Origin: Effrenium voratum | Taxonomy: Eukaryota > Sar > Dinophyceae > Suessiales > Symbiodiniaceae | Assembly: GCA_963377175.1 (NCBI GenBank) | Contig: CAUJNA010001868.1 | Location: 535,380 to 599,379 of the forward strand | Direction of reading: 5' to 3' | Length of the DNA stretch: 64,000 nucleotides | Shown: positions 62,159-64,000 of the stretch, piece after piece | Layout: each line of letters opens with the position of its first letter | Numbering within the stretch: position 1 is the stretch's first letter | Notes under the pieces: model-generated | What the model was told of the DNA's origin: nothing | The model's input: only the letters and a program-made list of their open reading frames with translations | Databases searched by the model: none | Position numbers and translations under genes: made by a program

Positions 62159-64000
62159 GGCAGATCGGTAGGCCATGGACGGGGAATGTCGACCCCGGAC
62201 CAAGAAACCCGGAGAATGACGGGACCACACATGAAAGACCATGAAAGTCATGTCCAATGTCCGGACCTCCATGCCAGAAAGTTACCCCGTCGGTGGACCA
62301 ATATGGTCCGGGAATAATTTCCATTGGCTTATGAATATGGCCATGAATTTAAACTCCTGGAAAGTGGTTGGCGAATCTAAAACCTGTTTAGGTTCCCGAA
62401 TTCGAATTCATGCGCCCATATGGGGGGTTGTTCCCCTGCGAAAGTGATACATCCCCACTAAAACCAGGAACTCCCCCACATTAATACGCAGAGGTTTATG
62501 AACCCGGGATCGACGGGACGACCCTAGATGGTGCTTTGTGTTTTGCTCAATGGGTCTACAAAGTTATGTTACCCTCCACTCAAAGTTGGCAGGACCCGCT
62601 CTGGACGACTTCTTCCTTCTTTGCCCAAAAGAAGCGTTCACTTCTACGATTGTTGGACAGAGGGCGGATTTTCGGGGTAGAATAAAGTTGGGATTGAGTT
62701 TGATTTTGGAACACTTTGGACGTCATGTGCAGGGTCTTATGTCCACCAACCATCTCACCGTTCGGTCCACTGGACCAATCTATGGTCCTTGAGCAGCAGG
62801 TTTTTGGCGAGGCAGAACCTGAGATAGATGTCGGCAGTTTCCAGTTGATTTGGGGAGGAGAAGAGGGGATCGCCTAAAACGCCCACATGGAAAAGTCTTG
62901 GGACCACAAAAAAACAAGGGACCGCCATTTCGCCTTTGCGGACAAGTGCACCGATTGTCTCCGATGCGCGATGTCACAATGCGTTTCCTTCTCAAAGGGG
63001 AACGGATTTCATTTGCAGGGATTGCAGGGAAATATAGCACACCAATCAACCAAAACCGGGATTCGGCACACTGACAAACGGCGATGCATGCGGCAAGGTT
63101 TGGCTGCAGCTGGATGTCGGGGATGCGGGCATCCAGATGCAGGAGCAGTGGGAAGTTGCCTGGGAACGCCCTTTTCTGAATTTGCAAGGGGAAACCCACA
63201 TGCTGGCTTGGTTTCCTTTCTACCCCACGACAATCCACTTACACAATAGTGGGTGAAAAGCTACGCCGCGCCAGACTTACCTTACTCAGATGGTCGAGTC
63301 TGGCCTGATCGTGACGGAATGGCCTAGGCGTGGGAGCCGAAATCACTTGGGGTGGTTTTCTGGGAATTCCACTTTGGCAGTGGAGCCTTTTTCCACGCCT
63401 GGTGTGCTACGTCAGCTGCTACGTCAAATACGAAGGTTACCTGTTTCGGACATTGGGAAAGGAATGAGGTCTCTAGTTTTGGCGGTTGCAGTCTAGACCC
63501 ATATTCTACATTCGCGGTACTTGTTTAGTACTTCGATAGGTTTGATACTAGTAGTGTTACGCAATTGCCAACCAAGCAGCCAGCCAGCAAGCCAACAAAG
63601 CAACAAAGCAACAAAGCAACAAAGCAACAGGACAACTGACCGACAAACAACTCAAATGCAAACCATCCAAAGCCAACCGTTCAACCAAGCACCAGGAAAA
63701 CCTTCAAGGAACCACAAACGAATCCCAAGGCGATTCTCAGCAGGATCCCTGAGAGAATAACCGCTACAAACCATCCATGGTCTTGTTTCCTTTTTGTGGG
63801 AAACCCCAAAGCCAACCAACACCCCGGGTCCTCCTCGTCATTCCATACCCCTACACCCCCGGTCACTGGAATGATTCGATTCCCCTGCACATACCAGCAA
63901 ACACTGGTTGCAACCAGGTTTTTAATTTCTTCCAGTCTTTGGTGCTTGATTTCGATTTCAACCATCCACAGTACCCCAGCACCAGGGACACCCCCTATGA
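62159..64000. other. Right end, mostly unassigned
   Basis: A partial family D-like piece lies at about 62455-62515 (CCCCACTAAAACCAGGAACT, CACATTAATACGCAGAGGTTT), a family C fragment at 63855-63973, and a CAACAAAG short tandem at 63591-63630. Further Nudix exons may be here but none was recognised. An open frame near 62890-63000 has Cys spacing C-x2-C-x2-C (DKCTDCLRCAMSQC) that I could not assign. Confidence 0.45.
63855..63973. repeat. TIR repeat family C, copy 7 (left end lost)
   Basis: GGAATGATTCGATTCCCCTG, ACATACCAGCAAACACTGG and the right end CAACCATCCACAGTA. Confidence 0.8.

Overview
The window looks like nuclear DNA of a dinoflagellate. This is an inference from four traits: very small exons in a repeat-rich sea of introns with GT-AG and frequent GC-AG borders; all supportable coding sequence on one strand (+); a short interstitial (TTTAGGG)n tract; and an aromatic-rich domain (YFWDD / SGWW / FGP..GGDE / VWAFHP) that I remember as widespread in dinoflagellate proteins. 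Most long ORFs outside 32-40 kb are artefacts of simple repeats or intron sequence. The real exons are 30-180 bp and were found by matching protein motifs and joining them across splice sites in phase.

Layout. 1-816 is a CCTT-type array. 2.4-15.9 kb (possibly to 16.9 kb) holds a calcium-dependent protein kinase-like gene. Its kinase C-lobe exons (HRDL, KPGN, DFG, APE, DVWSIG, DPNDRPSA) are followed by EF-hand exons, and one intron carries a 2 kb CATA array. 17.2-23.7 kb holds exons of a second gene with the SGWW/VWAF domain. 23.76-28.17 kb is a 4.4 kb TATG array in the opposite orientation to the CATA array, followed by palindromic tandem repeats and a GATA array. 30.3-55 kb carries about a dozen short charged, helix-prone exons that may continue gene 2 or form one or more coiled-coil genes. 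56.9-62.0 kb holds a Nudix hydrolase gene whose Nudix box is completed exactly across a GC-AG intron.

The outstanding feature is an intact-looking tyrosine-recombinase retrotransposon at 31995-40258 (8,264 bp). It has the split direct repeats A1-ORFs-B1-A2-B2 typical of Ngaro-like DIRS elements. By eye both repeat pairs are identical (101 bp and 209 bp), so insertion is probably recent. It carries four ORFs: a Gag-like protein with a SH3-like segment and membrane segments; a Pol separated from Gag by a single in-frame UGA; a tyrosine recombinase whose ATG overlaps the Pol stop (ATGA); and an overlapping membrane protein with two membrane spans and three N-glycosylation sequons. In Pol, a cytosine-methyltransferase-like domain (FGG, GGPPC, EHP motifs) lies between reverse transcriptase motifs B and C, inside the palm, and RNase H follows. 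I know of methyltransferase domains at the end of DIRS Pol proteins and of DNMTs captured by dinoflagellate retrotransposons, but not of this arrangement.

The introns contain several families of about 80-160 bp repeats with terminal inverted repeats: 13 copies of family A, 11 of B, 7 of C and a few of D-G. They behave like MITEs or introners. No rRNA, CRISPR array or credible tRNA was seen.
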